A stretch of DNA of 64,000 nt from Collinsella sp. AF23-4AC (GCF_003462685.1 NZ_QRVE01000005.1:58984-122983); one strand, 5' to 3'; numbered from the stretch's first letter, positions 7,946-23,522 are shown. Notes: generated from the sequence alone by a model not told the origin. Program-made: numbers and translations.

Positions 7946-8509
7946 ATGGCGGCGTCAGACGAGGGCTATCAACATATTGAGCATGGGTTTGATCCCGTGT
8001 TCGACCAGCGCTCGCGCGTTTTGGTGCTGGGATCGTTTCCCTCGGTGCTTTCGCGCGCCAATGCCTTTTATTACGGCAACCCTCAGAATCGCTTTTGGCG
8101 CGTGATGGCCGCGTGCCTTGGTGTGCCTGTACCACCCAACGAGGGCGACCCTTTGGTGGGCGGCGAGCCCGCGACGCTCGACGCCTCTATTGCCGCCAAG
8201 CGATCCATGCTGTTGAACGGTGGTGTGGCCCTGTGGGATGTGGTCGAGAGCTGCGACATTAAGGGGTCGAGCGACGCGAGCATCAAAAACGTTGTGCCGG
8301 CATATATCGAACGCATCACTGGAGCTGCGCCCATCGAGCGGGTGGTGTGCAACGGAGGTACGGCGGGGCGCCTCTATAAGCGCTATCTACAGGAGCGGAC
8401 GGGTCTGTCCGCTGTCGTGTTGCCGTCAACTAGTCCCGCTAACGCGGCCTGGCGCCTGGAGCGGCTTGTCGAGCGCTGGCGCGAGGCAGTTGACTGGACC
8501 GCACGGTAA
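7946..8509 (+). CDS. DNA-deoxyinosine glycosylase (uracil-DNA glycosylase superfamily)
   Basis: 187 aa. The ATG lies 3 nt after the upstream stop. The N-terminal motif LVLGSFPSVLS followed by FYYGNPQNRFW matches the UDG-superfamily active-site region of deoxyinosine (hypoxanthine) glycosylases, and the C-terminal LPSTSPANA corresponds to the HxSP-type DNA-binding motif, with Thr-Ser in place of His-Pro. These enzymes remove deaminated bases and leave an abasic site for repair. The coupling to a GH13 gene is probably only positional. It converges on the next gene with a 1-nt gap and no room for a separate terminator. Confidence 0.8.
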   Translation: MAASDEGYQHIEHGFDPVFDQRSRVLVLGSFPSVLSRANAFYYGNPQNRFWRVMAACLGVPVPPNEGDPLVGGEPATLDASIAAKRSMLLNGGVALWDVVESCDIKGSSDASIKNVVPAYIERITGAAPIERVVCNGGTAGRLYKRYLQERTGLSAVVLPSTSPANAAWRLERLVERWREAVDWTAR

Positions 8510-8510
8510 T

Positions 8511-9170
8511 CTAGATCCTTGATTGAGCATGGGCGCCGAGGCGTTTGATGATGGCATGCCAGATTGGTGCGGGCACGGCGGGCTTGACGCGCACCATGCC
8601 GTCGACATCGACACTATCGGCATCGCCGCCGCCAAACAGCTGCGCATGCTCTATGGAGCAGCCCATGCGCACGGCGCCTACAAGCTTATCCATCGCTTCG
8701 GAAAATGGCCGGCGTAAGAGGCCCATACGCGGGGAGTGGCGAAGCGCCGCAATACCGCTGCCGGCACAGATGACAACGCCACCGCACCATGGCAGGTCAC
8801 GTAGAATACATGCCCGGTACAGGTGGTCGAGGACTTCGTCCGCCTGCTTGTTGTTTTTTGACAGGGCCTGGACGACGACATAGACGCGTGTCTCTGTATC
8901 CCCGAAGCGATCGAGTATCTGCTCGACAGCGATCATCGCCTCATCATCAAATGCATCATCAACAGCGAACACCATGCCATCGACTACACCGGCATCATCC
9001 GCCTCCAAATCGACCGAACGGGGGAGCGCGGTGCCGGAAAGCTGAGCATAGGCGGCGATGGCATCCTGCAGGTCCCAAAGCAAAAACTCAAGATCGGCGC
9101 TCTCGGGAATACTGATATATGCAATGGTTTGCAACGTTTTTGGTACATCGCCGCGTGCAGTTGTCTCCAT
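8511..9170 (-). CDS. Hypothetical protein, weak flavodoxin-like character
   Basis: 219 aa on the minus strand; the ATG at 9170 is preceded by AAAGGAGG. No family is recognised with certainty. The middle part (VYVVVQAL..., then WCGGVVICAGSGI at about residue 130-145) and the following arginine-rich stretch (SPRMGLLRRPFSEAMDKL) resemble the C-terminal half of NAD(P)H-dependent FMN reductase/flavodoxin-like proteins, but the usual N-terminal flavin-binding loop is not seen. It has no signal peptide or membrane segment. It is divergent from the aminotransferase gene, from which it is separated by 93 bp. Confidence 0.6.
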   Translation of the reverse strand: METTARGDVPKTLQTIAYISIPESADLEFLLWDLQDAIAAYAQLSGTALPRSVDLEADDAGVVDGMVFAVDDAFDDEAMIAVEQILDRFGDTETRVYVVVQALSKNNKQADEVLDHLYRACILRDLPWCGGVVICAGSGIAALRHSPRMGLLRRPFSEAMDKLVGAVRMGCSIEHAQLFGGGDADSVDVDGMVRVKPAVPAPIWHAIIKRLGAHAQSRI

Positions 9171-9263
9171 GCCGCCTCCTTTCCGGTTGGTTTCCGTTTA
9201 GGTTACACCGTCTGGTGGCGCGCGGGCGCGCTATCCTAGTGCAACCCTTACGAAAGGAATGCC

Positions 9264-10400
9264 ATGCGACTGCCCATGAACACCTCGCTTGCCACGCTCA
9301 AGCCCTCCGGTATCCGCCGGATCAACGCACTCGCCGCCCAGCATCCGGGGTGCATCGCGCTCGCGCTTGGCGAGCCCGATTTTCCCACGCCCGATGTGAT
9401 TAGCGCCGAAGTGACTGCTTCGTTGGACCGCGGTGACACGCACTATCCGCCGAACAACGGCCGTCCCGCCCTGCGCGAGGCGCTGTCTACCTACATGGGA
9501 GACGCGGGCCTTACGTTTTCGGCCGACGAGGTCATCCTGACCGACGGCGCGACCGAGGCCCTGTCGGCAACATTTATGGCCATGCTCAACCCCGGCGACG
9601 AGGTTATTATCCCCACGCCAGCCTTTGGCCTGTACGAGAGCATCGTCGTGGCCAACCACGCCAAAGCGGTCTTTTTGGATACGGAGCCCGCGCAATTTCA
9701 GATTGACGAGGAAGCGCTTCGCGCCTGCGTGACGCCGGCGACTAAGGCCATCGTCATCTGCACGCCCAACAATCCTACGGGCTGTATCCTCGACGCGGCA
9801 TCGCTCGACGCCGTGGCACACGTGGCAGAGCAAGCGGGCATCTACGTAATCTGCGACGACGTATATAACCGCCTGGTCTATGTGGATGGCTATGAGCGCT
9901 TTGCCCAGCGCCACCCGGAGCTACGCGAGCAGACGGTGGTCATCGAGAGCTTCTCCAAGCCCTGGGCTATGACCGGCTGGCGCCTGGGCTGGCTCGCAGC
10001 AGCGGCCCCCGTCATCGCCGAGATCGCAAAAGCTCACCAATACCTAGTATCGAGCGCCGTCTCCTTCGAGATGGACGCTGCAGCTCGAGCTCTGACCGTC
10101 GACCCCACCCCCATGCTCGAAGTCTACCGAGCTCGTCGCAAACGTGTACTCGCAGCCCTAGACGCCATGGGTCTCGACGTGATAGAACTGGCAGGCGCTT
10201 TCTACGCCTTCCCCAGCATCAAACAATTTGGCCTAACCAGCGAAGCCTTCTGCATCAAAGCCATCAAAGAGGCCAACGTAGCCCTAGTTCCCGGAAACTG
10301 CTTCGGCACCGAAGGCCACATCCGCCTAAGCTACTGCGTCTCCGACAAAGACCTAGACGAAGGCCTCCGCCGCCTGTCCACCTTCGTCTCAACTCTATAG
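9264..10400 (+). CDS. Class I/II PLP-dependent aminotransferase (AspC/PatA-like)
   Basis: 378 aa; the ATG at 9264 follows AAAGG. Fold type I aminotransferase features include LGEPDFPTP near the N terminus, TDGATEAL for cofactor phosphate, NNPTG, CDDVYNRLVY (the Asp pairing with the pyridine N), SFSKPWAMTGWRLGW with the Schiff-base Lys, and a C-terminal Arg in HIRLSYC that binds the substrate carboxylate. It moves amino groups between an amino acid and a 2-oxoacid; the specificity is not readable. Codon choice changes after about 10020: A- and C-ending codons (CTA, AAA, GAA, GTA) replace the usual G/T-ending ones and the strand becomes C-rich over G. This runs up to the hairpin repeat downstream. 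Confidence 0.9.
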   Translation: MRLPMNTSLATLKPSGIRRINALAAQHPGCIALALGEPDFPTPDVISAEVTASLDRGDTHYPPNNGRPALREALSTYMGDAGLTFSADEVILTDGATEALSATFMAMLNPGDEVIIPTPAFGLYESIVVANHAKAVFLDTEPAQFQIDEEALRACVTPATKAIVICTPNNPTGCILDAASLDAVAHVAEQAGIYVICDDVYNRLVYVDGYERFAQRHPELREQTVVIESFSKPWAMTGWRLGWLAAAAPVIAEIAKAHQYLVSSAVSFEMDAAARALTVDPTPMLEVYRARRKRVLAALDAMGLDVIELAGAFYAFPSIKQFGLTSEAFCIKAIKEANVALVPGNCFGTEGHIRLSYCVSDKDLDEGLRRLSTFVSTL

Positions 10401-10460
10401 CCACCAGGGACGCAACACATCAGCCCACCGACTTAAGGATTGTGAGTGGGGCGCGCCGCT

Positions 10461-10661
10461 CAACGGACACGAGGATTCGCCGCAAAGTTACTGCAGCTCC
10501 GGCCCGAGGGGACGGGTCGAGATTTTCGTAGATTCCGCACGAGCCGAAGGCCACTTAATGTGGCCTTCGTGCGAGCCAGGACTTGACCGAGCGAAAATCT
10601 CGACCCGTCCCCTCGGGCCGGAGCGTATGCAGGGTTTGTGGACGAATCCTCGCGCCCGTTG
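10461..10661 (+). repeat. Nested long-hairpin element, family 1, copy A (upstream of rplJ)
   Basis: The perfect 32-bp arms are 10497-10528 and 10592-10623. An outer extension pairs GAGGATTCG (10471-10479) with CGAATCCTC (10643-10651) and CAACGG (10461-10466) with CCGTTG (10656-10661). The inner hairpin CGAAGGCCAC-TTAAT-GTGGCCTTCG is at 10545-10569. Conserved unpaired parts are TTCCGCACGAGCC before it and GTGCGAGCCAGGACT after it. Copies B (23584-23722) and C (40846-41020) share the core, but their outer arms have other sequences. The last 3 bases of the outer arm overlap the rplJ -35 element. Confidence 0.85.
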
Positions 10662-10687
10662 ACCGACGCCGGGGTCCCCGCCATAAT
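10659..10687 (+). promoter_or_regulatory. Predicted rplJL promoter
   Basis: TTGACC (10659-10664), a 17-nt spacer and CATAAT (10682-10687). Transcription would start near 10694, just before the L10 leader. Confidence 0.75.
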
Positions 10688-10693
10688 ACTTTC

Positions 10694-10800
10694 GGTTCAC
10701 GCACGAATCCGCTGCCAGAGACAGCCGGTGCAAACGGGCATTGCCCGCGAGCTCAATGGGATATCCCGCCAGCCGAGGTGGTCGAGTAGATATGTCTTCT
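10694..10800 (+). ncRNA. Ribosomal protein L10 leader
   Basis: The untranslated leader contains GCCAGAGACAGCCGGTGC followed by paired GCGGGCA-type and GGGATATCCCGCC elements, matching the remembered L10-leader consensus (kink-turn region plus stems). L10(L12)4 binds this leader to repress its own operon. An attenuator hairpin follows. Confidence 0.75.
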
Positions 10801-10838
10801 CGCCCCCGTCGCTCATGCAGCGCGGGGGCTTTCTTTTT
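10801..10838 (+). terminator. Attenuator/intrinsic terminator in the rplJ leader
   Basis: GCCCCCG (10802-10808) pairs with CGGGGGC (10823-10829), with an inner CGCT/AGCG stem, followed by TTTCTTTTT. It precedes rplJ, so it probably serves as a regulated attenuator. Confidence 0.8.
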
Positions 10839-10903
10839 GGACATGCCCCCGTCACGTCCTTGTGGCGGACCGTGCCCGGAAAGAATTCGAGGAGGTGTAA
10901 TTC

Positions 10904-11425
10904 ATGCCCCAGCAGTACAAAATCGACAAGGTTGCAGAGATCGAGTCCCGTATCGCCGAGAATGCCGGTCTGTTCGTCGTCAACTACAACGGTCTGACGG
11001 TTAAGCAGGCTCAGGAGCTGCGTCATCAGCTTCGCGAGTGCGGCGCCGAGATGAAGGTCTACAAGAACAACCTGGTCAAGATCGCTCTCAAGAACCAGGA
11101 GCAGCCCGAGCTCGACGAGATCCTCGCCGGCCCCGTCGCTTATGTGTTCTACGAGACCGAGCCGGTCGAGGCCGCTAAGACCCTTAAGGACTTCTCCGCT
11201 AAGTCCAAGGGTGTCCTTGAGATCAAGGGCGGTATCTCCGACGGCAAGGCCGTTTCCGCCGATGATGTTAAGGCTATCGCCGAGCTGCCCACCAAGGATC
11301 AGCTTCTCGGCCAGATCGCCGGTCTCATCTCCGGTTTCGCTCGCGACATCGCTGTCTGCGTCAACGGCGTTTCCTCTGGTCTCGCTCGTTCGATCCAGCA
11401 GGTCTCCGAGCAGAAGGCAGCCTAG
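10904..11425 (+). CDS. rplJ: 50S ribosomal protein L10
   Basis: 173 aa. The ATG at 10904 has GAGGAGGTG upstream. The N-terminal rRNA-binding domain is typical (KVAEIESRIAENAGLFVVNYNGLTVKQAQELR), followed by the YKNNLVKIAL and LAGPVAYVF segments. The C-terminal helix (about 135-170) is the binding site for L7/L12 dimers. L10 anchors the ribosomal stalk on 23S rRNA. rplJ and rplL form an operon controlled by the L10 leader and attenuator. Confidence 0.98.
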   Translation: MPQQYKIDKVAEIESRIAENAGLFVVNYNGLTVKQAQELRHQLRECGAEMKVYKNNLVKIALKNQEQPELDEILAGPVAYVFYETEPVEAAKTLKDFSAKSKGVLEIKGGISDGKAVSADDVKAIAELPTKDQLLGQIAGLISGFARDIAVCVNGVSSGLARSIQQVSEQKAA

Positions 11426-11527
11426 TTGCTGTTTTCACCCGCGGCGGCAACGCCGCACCCCTGGCGCATTCGCGCCGTGTTTTAACTGATCTCCGTGCAT
11501 CCGCACGGAAACCGAAAGGACTTAGAA

Positions 11528-11905
11528 ATGGCTAAGCTTACCACCGATGAGATCATCGATGCTCTTAAGGAAATGACCCTTCTCGAGGCTTCCGAGCTCG
11601 TCAAGGCTATCGAGGACACCTTCGGCGTTTCCGCCGCTGCTCCTGCTGCTGTTGTCGCCGCTCCCGCTGCTGGCGCTGCTGAGGCCGAGGAGAAGACCGA
11701 GTTTGACGTCGTGCTCGAGGGCTTCGGCGACAACAAGATCCAGGTCATCAAGGCCGTCCGTGAGCTCACCAACCTTGGCCTGAAGGAGGCCAAGGAGGTC
11801 GTCGAGGGCGCTCCCAAGGCTGTTCTCGAGGGTGCCAAGAAGGAGGACGCCGAGGCTGCCAAGGAGAAGCTCGAGGCTGCTGGCGCTGCTGTCACCCTCA
11901 AGTAA
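11528..11905 (+). CDS. rplL: 50S ribosomal protein L7/L12
   Basis: 125 aa. The ATG at 11528 follows GAAAGGACTTAG. An N-terminal dimerisation helix ([30 protein letters not shown]) is followed by an Ala-rich hinge (about residues 35-55) and the C-terminal factor-binding domain ([22 protein letters not shown]...[13 protein letters not shown]). It is present in several copies on the ribosomal stalk and recruits GTPase factors. It lies 102 nt after rplJ and is followed by a strong terminator. Confidence 0.98.
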   Translation: MAKLTTDEIIDALKEMTLLEASELVKAIEDTFGVSAAAPAAVVAAPAAGAAEAEEKTEFDVVLEGFGDNKIQVIKAVRELTNLGLKEAKEVVEGAPKAVLEGAKKEDAEAAKEKLEAAGAAVTLK

Positions 11906-11933
11906 TCAGGCTTTCTCGCCAGATTCCTTTGCA

Positions 11934-11972
11934 GACGGGGTTCGCATTGCGAGCCCCGTCTTTTTTGTTTTT
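11934..11972 (+). terminator. rplJL terminator
   Basis: GACGGGG-T-TCGC pairs with GCGA-G-CCCCGTC (11934-11960), followed by TTTTTTGTTTTT. Confidence 0.9.
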
Positions 11973-12036
11973 CGGTCCCTCGGCATCGGTTGCTCAAACT
12001 GCCATGTTCTGTGATTTGCGTCGTATCGGGTGCCCT

Positions 12037-12054
12037 GCCGTTGGGCAATAAAAT
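12037..12054 (+). promoter_or_regulatory. 18-bp sequence shared with the ridA upstream region
   Basis: GCCGTTGGGCAATAAAAT occurs identically at 12037-12054, upstream of galU, and at 52818-52835, upstream of ridA. Function unknown; it could be a shared regulator site or a remnant of a dispersed repeat. Confidence 0.4.
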
Positions 12055-12095
12055 TGCACCATTCGAGCAATAATTTGCGTTGACCTGCTGAAGAA

Positions 12096-12123
12096 TTGTC
12101 TCTGCCTTGTAGCGACATATAGT
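12096..12123 (+). promoter_or_regulatory. Predicted galU promoter
   Basis: TTGTCT (12096-12101), a 16-nt spacer and TATAGT (12118-12123), about 100 bp before the galU start. Confidence 0.45.
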
Positions 12124-12219
12124 TCCAGCGGTAAGATGCTTGGGTATCGCAATTTGGTCTGCGGCTGTGTGCCGCACGCATGGGGCGCTTTTGCGCCTGC
12201 GAAAGGATCTTTGAATAAC

Positions 12220-13128
12220 ATGAAGGCAATCATCCCCGCCGCCGGTCTTGGCACGCGTTTTCTGCCTGGCACCAAGTGCACGCCCAAAGAGATGCTGCCG
12301 GTGCTCGACAAGCCCGTCATTCAGTACGTCGTCGAGGAGGCGCTCGAGCCCGAGGAGGTCGACGATGCCATCATCGTTACTTCTCCCGGTAAGCCCGAGC
12401 TACTGAACTACTTCCAGCCTGATCGCTCGCTCGAGAACCTGCTGCGCGAGCGCGGCAAGAACGCCTATGCCGATGCTGTCGCCCACGCTGGCGGTATGCC
12501 GGTCGACTTCCGTTATCAGTACGAGCCCAAGGGCCTCGGCCATGCTATTCGCTCTGCTGCCGACGCCGTGGCAGGGGAGAACTTCCTGGTTCTTCTGGGC
12601 GACTACGTTGTGCCTAACCGCGATATCTGCGACAAGATGCTCGCCGTTTCCAAGGAGCACGGTGGCGCTTCGGTTATCGCCGTCGCTGCTTGCTCGCCCG
12701 AGGAAGTCAGCCGCTACGGCGTTATCGCCGGCGAGCGCGTCGGTTCGCTCGAGGGCGCCGAGAACGTTGCCGATGCCGAGCCGGGCGCTGTCTGGCGCAT
12801 CGGCGGTCTGGTCGAGAAGCCCGCTCCCGAGGCGGCTCCGTCCAACCTGTACATCGTCGGTCGCTACCTGCTGAGCCCGCTGGTCATGGACTTGCTGGCA
12901 GATCAGCAGGCCGGCAAGGGCGGCGAGATCCAGCTCACCGACGCCATGGCCCGTTCGCTCGACCGCGAGGCCATGTACGCCGTCGTCATCGACCCGCTGT
13001 CGGGCTACGACACCGGCACTCCCTCTGGTTGGATGGCCACTAACGCCCTCATGGCTGCAAACGACCCCCGCTTTGCCGATGCCTTCTGGGACGCCATCGA
13101 CGAGCGCGGCGGATTGATGCGCAAGTAA
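12220..13128 (+). CDS. galU: UTP-glucose-1-phosphate uridylyltransferase
   Basis: 302 aa; the ATG at 12220 follows GAAAGGATC. The nucleotidyltransferase signature AIIPAAGLGTRFLPGTKCTPKEMLPV is at the N terminus. Further family motifs are IQYVVEEAL, EPKGLGHAI, LLGDYVV (Asp for metal) and the Lys in GGLVEKP. It makes UDP-glucose from UTP and glucose-1-phosphate for cell-envelope polysaccharides and galactose use. It stands as a single transcription unit with its own promoter and terminator, between rplL and rpoB. A slightly longer N-terminal reading from 12136 is possible but lacks a ribosome site. Confidence 0.95.
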   Translation: MKAIIPAAGLGTRFLPGTKCTPKEMLPVLDKPVIQYVVEEALEPEEVDDAIIVTSPGKPELLNYFQPDRSLENLLRERGKNAYADAVAHAGGMPVDFRYQYEPKGLGHAIRSAADAVAGENFLVLLGDYVVPNRDICDKMLAVSKEHGGASVIAVAACSPEEVSRYGVIAGERVGSLEGAENVADAEPGAVWRIGGLVEKPAPEAAPSNLYIVGRYLLSPLVMDLLADQQAGKGGEIQLTDAMARSLDREAMYAVVIDPLSGYDTGTPSGWMATNALMAANDPRFADAFWDAIDERGGLMRK

Positions 13129-13148
13129 GCCATCGGGCACCGACATTT

Positions 13149-13182
13149 ACGGGCGTGGACCTCGGTTCGCGCCCGTTTTTTA
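13149..13182 (+). terminator. galU terminator
   Basis: ACGGGCG (13149-13155) pairs with CGCCCGT (13170-13176), followed by TTTTTT. Confidence 0.8.
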
Positions 13183-13314
13183 TAAGAGCTGCGATTGCTG
13201 GCTCTCTGTTCACAGAAAATATATGAACAGATGTTCGATACACATACATCTACCTGCGTGTTTTCTGTCGAAAAACTTTGCTACTCCAAAAACTCAATCG
13301 CGTCAAGGCTTTTC

Positions 13315-13342
13315 TTGCCCAACGGTCGGTACCTGATAAACT
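13315..13342 (+). promoter_or_regulatory. Possible rpoBC promoter
   Basis: TTGCCC (13315-13320), a 16-nt spacer and TAAACT (13337-13342), 73 bp before the rpoB start. The match is moderate. The AT-rich stretch 13196-13310 upstream could act as an UP element. Confidence 0.4.
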
Positions 13343-13415
13343 ATTAGGTTGCGATAACTGGCGAAGCTATGCCTCGCCAACCCACCGAGCATTTCCGTGA
13401 AGGAGGAAAAACCTG

Positions 13416-16907
<3,492 letters not shown>

Positions 16908-16913
16908 TTGACT

Positions 16914-21389
<4,476 letters not shown>

Positions 21390-21433
21390 CTAGTTCCGCC
21401 GTTCTAACGAACGGCGGCAACCTCCGTCGCTGC

Positions 21434-21533
21434 GCGGCCCCCAGAGCTACAATCTGTCATTCAAAAGGCAGGGCATGACCAAAAGGTCAATGCCCTGCCT
21501 TTTTCATGCCACCTTGTACGCTCTGGGGGCCGC
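21434..21533 (+). repeat. Nested-hairpin repeat, family 2, copy 2 (after rpoC)
   Basis: Perfect 13-bp outer arms GCGGCCCCCAGAG (21434-21446) / CTCTGGGGGCCGC (21521-21533). The inner hairpin arms are 21463-21480 and 21485-21503, with one bulge and an AAAA loop. The core is shared with copy 1 at 902-1000 (ATGACCA..AAGGTCAATG), while both arm sets differ compensatorily. It may also terminate rpoBC transcription; TTTTTC follows the inner hairpin. Confidence 0.8.
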
Positions 21534-21574
21534 TCGCTTGCGTATGCTCAACCTGTTGCGTTCCGTTGATCCCT

Positions 21575-21609
21575 TGCCAATAAGGGACAGGTTTATTTTG
21601 GTAGGTTTT
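21575..21609 (+). repeat. Left 35-bp inverted repeat flanking the sigma cassette
   Basis: The sequence begins TGCCAATAAGGGACAGG and continues TTTATTTTGGTAGG. Its reverse complement recurs at 23523-23557 with 33 of 35 positions identical. The pair brackets the ECF sigma and membrane-protein genes. Confidence 0.75.
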
Positions 21610-21623
21610 TTCCTGCTTGAATT

Positions 21624-21652
21624 TGAAACATTTAGTCCGACAAGAGCGTATC
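21624..21652 (+). promoter_or_regulatory. ECF-type autoregulatory promoter
   Basis: TGAAAC (21624-21629), a 17-nt spacer starting ATTT, and CGTATC (21647-21652). This matches the remembered consensus of sigma-W/M-like ECF promoters (TGAAAC-N16/17-CGTA). It lies 49 bp before the sigma gene, which implies autoregulation. Confidence 0.75.
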
Positions 21653-21700
21653 TAAGGTGAGGGCCTCATCGAGAACCAATAACGTCACCGGGAGGTGATT

Positions 21701-22219
21701 ATGGAAGAACAAGCATTTAGACAGGCGGTCGAAGATCACCGGGATGTCGTGTTTCGAATCGCATTGACGTACCTGCGCGATCGCGCTGACGCCGACGATG
21801 TCGCTCAAGACGTCTTTCTGAAGTTACTCAAAGGCGATGGAAACTTTGAAAGTTGGGAGCATCTTCGCCGCTGGCTTATCCGGGTCACGATCAATGAATG
21901 CAAATCGCTCTTTCGAAAGCCATGGAGGCGCGTGGAGGATATTGAGAACCTGGCCGATTCGCTTTCGACGGCGCAGGATGAGACCAAGGCCGTCCTATTA
22001 GACGTCATGCGGCTTCCGGAACGATTCCGTATCCCCATCGTGCTCTATTACTATCTGGGCTTCTCGACTTCAGAGATTGCCGAGTTATTGCATGTGCCAG
22101 CCGCGACCGTTCGAACGCGTTTAGCCCGCGGTAGATCGAAACTCAAGTTCATCCTAGAGGAGGGCGACCGTGAAATCCAACCAAATCAAGCAGGCCTTCG
22201 AGTCCGTCCAAGCCGATAG
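21701..22219 (+). CDS. ECF-family RNA polymerase sigma factor
   Basis: 172 aa. ATG 21701 is preceded by GGGAGGTG; an in-frame GTG two codons earlier overlaps that site. Region 2 is clear (FRIALTYLRDRADADDVAQDVFLKLL), and so is region 4 (LPERFRIPIVLYYYLGFSTSEIAELL...ATVRTRLARGRSKLK) with its helix-turn-helix. It directs RNA polymerase to promoters of the type seen just upstream. The 3' end overlaps the next gene by 50 nt, so the two are translationally linked. Codon use is less GC-biased than in neighbours (TTA, CGA, AGA codons). Confidence 0.92.
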   Translation: MEEQAFRQAVEDHRDVVFRIALTYLRDRADADDVAQDVFLKLLKGDGNFESWEHLRRWLIRVTINECKSLFRKPWRRVEDIENLADSLSTAQDETKAVLLDVMRLPERFRIPIVLYYYLGFSTSEIAELLHVPAATVRTRLARGRSKLKFILEEGDREIQPNQAGLRVRPSR

Positions 22220-23246
22220 CGATCTTGCTGACCGTGTTCTTTATGCCGCTGCTGGTGAGCCGCTTCGCCGAAAGGGTCACGCGAAGCCTCTGTATGTTGC
22301 CGTGATCGGATGCCTTGCCGGAGTGCTGGCGACCGGAGGGGTCGCCTACGCCGTCGTCAATTCCAGTTATTTTGCCTCTGCCTGGGGAAACCATGGCAAC
22401 GGAGAGTCTATTACCTGGACTCAAGGTGGCTCGTCGGGGACTAAATATACCTACACCAGAGAGTTTGGTGATGGTATCGCGCCCCAAAGCTTGGAGGGTT
22501 CAGTACAGAAGGTCAATCTGTCCGTCGAGGGCAACGGCTATACACTCGACATTCATGATATGGCTATCGACCAAAACGGCTGCGGTGCTGTGACGTTTAC
22601 GCTGTCCAATCCAAATGGTGTTAACTACTACAAGCCGGCAGCAGAGACAGGCGAACTTGTTCTCTATGGTGAAGAAGAACAAGGCATCGGTACACCCAGC
22701 ATGAACTTCGGCGAGGAATGGGCTGATACACGCTGCACCATTGATAAAGACACATCAAGCGACACGGTCATTAACGGCACGATGTACTTTGCATCTTGGA
22801 ATCGCGATCGAGATTTACGACATGCGGTCACCTGGAATATCAGTTGGACGGAGGGCAAAGGTGAGGATGCGGAGGTGATCGAGGTATCGACGCCAGAGTT
22901 TAACGTCGGAGCGCACGTCGATACAAAAGAACTCCGCTCCGATGACTCGCCTCTCGAGATCAGTCCGTTTTCCATCCAGACGCACATCGATGATCTGGGC
23001 TATGAAGCAGTTGATCATAAACTGACCGTCACCTACAAGGATGGGTCAGAGCAGATTATCGAAGATGACGACGCAGGGGCGTACAATTTCTATGTTTCGA
23101 TGGGACGCAATAGCGGAGAGAACATTTGGGTGCCAACGAAGTTGATTGATGTCGACCAAGTGGTTTCAGTAACGCTCGAAGGCACACGCTGCACTTCAAC
23201 AGGGGGCGCCGAAACGTCGGAACCCTTTACCATCGTCTATTCGTAA
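22170..23246 (+). CDS. Single-pass membrane protein, probable anti-sigma factor
   Basis: 358 aa from a GTG at 22170, preceded by GAGGAGGGCG and inside the sigma gene. The cytoplasmic N terminus of about 40 residues (IKQAFESVQADSDLADRVLYAA) resembles the short sigma-binding segments of membrane anti-sigma factors. One transmembrane helix lies at about 41-62 (LYVAVIGCLAGVLATGGVAYAV), then a long extracellular beta-rich part of about 290 residues with no recognised domain. Its role as anti-sigma factor is inferred from gene order, overlap and topology; the extracytoplasmic part would be the stress sensor. Codon usage is like that of the sigma gene and unlike the flanking rpoC and rpsL. Confidence 0.75.
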   Translation: MKSNQIKQAFESVQADSDLADRVLYAAAGEPLRRKGHAKPLYVAVIGCLAGVLATGGVAYAVVNSSYFASAWGNHGNGESITWTQGGSSGTKYTYTREFGDGIAPQSLEGSVQKVNLSVEGNGYTLDIHDMAIDQNGCGAVTFTLSNPNGVNYYKPAAETGELVLYGEEEQGIGTPSMNFGEEWADTRCTIDKDTSSDTVINGTMYFASWNRDRDLRHAVTWNISWTEGKGEDAEVIEVSTPEFNVGAHVDTKELRSDDSPLEISPFSIQTHIDDLGYEAVDHKLTVTYKDGSEQIIEDDDAGAYNFYVSMGRNSGENIWVPTKLIDVDQVVSVTLEGTRCTSTGGAETSEPFTIVYS

Positions 23247-23331
23247 GATTTGGGGCCGCTTTCTACTAGGGGAAGCGGCCTTCTTTGCGGTAAATGGGCG
23301 GTTAGACCGCACGATATTCGCCTGCATTCCT

Positions 23332-23452
23332 GAAGTATGCGGCAAAATCTTGATGGGTCGACCACACCGTATATGCTCAAGCGCTCTACCTGCGGGTTTA
23401 TTATCGCAAAACCCCGGTGCGCTCGGCGGGTCCAGAATTTGCCGCATACTTC
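23332..23452. repeat. Inverted repeat with structured interior
   Basis: GAAGTATGCGGCAAAAT (23332-23348) pairs with AATTTGCCGCATACTTC (23436-23452) with one mismatch. The interior holds smaller hairpins (CGGGTTT near 23393 with AAACCCCG near 23409). It has no coding signal and is probably another nested intergenic repeat, inside the 35-bp-repeat-bounded cassette. Confidence 0.55.
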
Positions 23453-23522
23453 CGAAAGCGCCGCCGATTTCCATGCGACAGGTGAGAGCAGATCACCGTT
23501 GGAGCGCGACGTTTCCCCAGAT

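Larger units (their letters stand above)
11906..12219. other. Non-coding gap rplL-galU
   Basis: 314 bp. Holds the rplJL terminator (11934-11972), the 18-bp sequence shared with ridA (12037-12054) and the predicted galU promoter (12096-12123). The stretch 12040-12120 is AT-rich with repeated GCAATAA-type words. No gene is supported here. Confidence 0.6.

Noticed and set aside
23332..23452. CRISPR-like array
   Set aside because: Only inverted repeats, no regularly spaced direct repeats, and no cas genes in the window.
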